A stretch of DNA of 41,754 nt from Pseudomonadota bacterium (lineage in GTDB: Bacteria; Pseudomonadota; Alphaproteobacteria; JACQOE01), in contig JACQOE010000087.1 in NCBI GenBank assembly GCA_016202695.1, positions 1-41,754 of the forward strand, given 5' to 3'. The notes under the pieces were generated by a model. That model worked only from the letters and a program-made list of their open reading frames with translations, was not told where the DNA came from and did no database searches. This document shows positions 41,206-41,754 of the stretch, in pieces. Position 1 is the stretch's first letter. The number at the start of each line of letters is the position of its first letter. Position numbers and translations under genes: made by a program.

Positions 41206-41754
41206 TGGCTGACGACGACCTCGACATCCCCGATGTCGATCCGGGTCCGCGCGAGGATCGGCGCCGTTCCGGACGGGGCCGGCGCATCCTGATGATCGTT
41301 CTCGCCTTCGTGCTCCTCACCGGCGTCGCCTACGGCGGCTGGGTCTACTACTGGGAGTTCTGGGCGTCGCCCCCGACCGGCGAGGTCCCGGTGGTCCGGG
41401 CCGATACCGCCCCGATCAAGGTCAAGCCCGCGGAGCCCGGCGGCATGCAGGTGCCGAACCGCGACAAGCTGGTCTACGACGCCGGCTCGGGCGCGCGCCC
41501 CGAGCCCAAGGTCGAGCGGCTGCTGCCGCCGGCGGAGACGCCGCTGCCGCCGCCGGCGCCGACGGCCGCCGCCCCCTCGACTCCGCCGGCCCCGCCGATG
41601 GCGGTGCCGGTGGCCGAACCGCCGAGGCCGCGGGCCGAGGGCATGGCCGCACCGCCGCCCACGCGGCCCGGCGCCCGCTCGGTGGCGCTGCCGCCGCCGA
41701 TCGCCGCCGGCGAGGAGAAGCCGGCTCCCGCCGCCGCCCCCGCCATTGCGGTTC
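41205..41754 (+). CDS. SPOR-type membrane protein (partial, cut by window end)
   Basis: The first 183 codons are present; the C-terminus lies outside. The N-terminus is acidic ([20 protein letters not shown]), followed by one membrane helix (ILMIVLAFVLLTGVAYGGW, about 30-48) and a long Pro/Ala-rich linker. VPVVRADTAPIKVKPAEPGG and QVPNRDKLVYD are segments seen in alphaproteobacterial SPOR-domain proteins encoded after argS. The SPOR domain, expected at the missing C-terminus, would bind denuded septal peptidoglycan. The ATG overlaps the argS stop by one base, so co-translation is likely. SPOR assignment rests on the order and linker, not the domain itself. Confidence 0.8.
   Translation, partial: MADDDLDIPDVDPGPREDRRRSGRGRRILMIVLAFVLLTGVAYGGWVYYWEFWASPPTGEVPVVRADTAPIKVKPAEPGGMQVPNRDKLVYDAGSGARPEPKVERLLPPAETPLPPPAPTAAAPSTPPAPPMAVPVAEPPRPRAEGMAAPPPTRPGARSVALPPPIAAGEEKPAPAAAPAIAV

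Noticed and set aside
1-41754. CRISPR array, prophage, insertion sequence or integration site
   Set aside because: No regularly spaced repeats, transposase, integrase, phage structural gene or flanking target duplication was found on either strand.

Overview
The window is one contiguous piece of a bacterial chromosome, strongly GC-rich (about 70% by eye), densely packed and with little non-coding DNA. The right end carries erpA and xthA on the minus strand, divergent from dgt, argS and a SPOR-type membrane protein. That arrangement, the alphaproteobacterial style of the proteins, and the abundance of TctC/Bug, TAXI and DctP binding proteins point to an alphaproteobacterium, probably Rhodospirillales-like. 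This placement is inference. No rRNA, tRNA, CRISPR array, prophage or insertion sequence was found.

Layout. 1-4142: an HtrA-like protein that has lost all three catalytic residues, a secreted L,D-transpeptidase, an MFS transporter and an alpha/beta hydrolase. 4143-8379: an AT-rich promoter region and an ABC uptake operon (Tat-exported NMT1-like binding protein, ATPase, permease), converging on an M20 dipeptidase. 8662-13706: an operon of a cyanuric acid hydrolase/barbiturase-family ring-opening enzyme, an ornithine-cyclodeaminase-family enzyme, a fused TRAP permease and a TAXI binding protein, closed by a clear terminator. 13725-15988: an amidase and an SDR. 16025-20915 (minus): TctA, TctB, TctC, an HD phosphohydrolase and an SDR with an altered active site. 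21093-24861: a secreted HExxH protein overlapping endonuclease V, a DUF72 protein and a class III aminotransferase. 25056-27740: a P2-type cation ATPase. 28147-34012: a TRAP operon with two tandem DctP paralogues, DctQ, DctM and a NylA-like amidase. 34045-36207: a gene with its own near-consensus promoter encoding a methyltransferase fused to a D-Ala-D-Ala-ligase-like ATP-grasp enzyme. 36226-41754: DUF924, xthA, erpA, dgt, argS and the start of a SPOR-type protein.

How it works together. Four different binding-protein-dependent uptake systems (ABC, TRAP-TAXI, TTT and TRAP-DctP) lie within 30 kb. Two are co-directional with enzymes that open cyclic or linear amides, and other amide or peptide hydrolases lie close by. 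I read this as an accessory island for scavenging and opening amide-containing compounds, inserted beside housekeeping genes. Substrates cannot be read from sequence. The least conventional items are the methyltransferase/ATP-grasp fusion, the ring-opening operon with its own TRAP transporter, the tandem DctP pair followed by a perfect UUCG hairpin, and the HtrA-like pseudoprotease.
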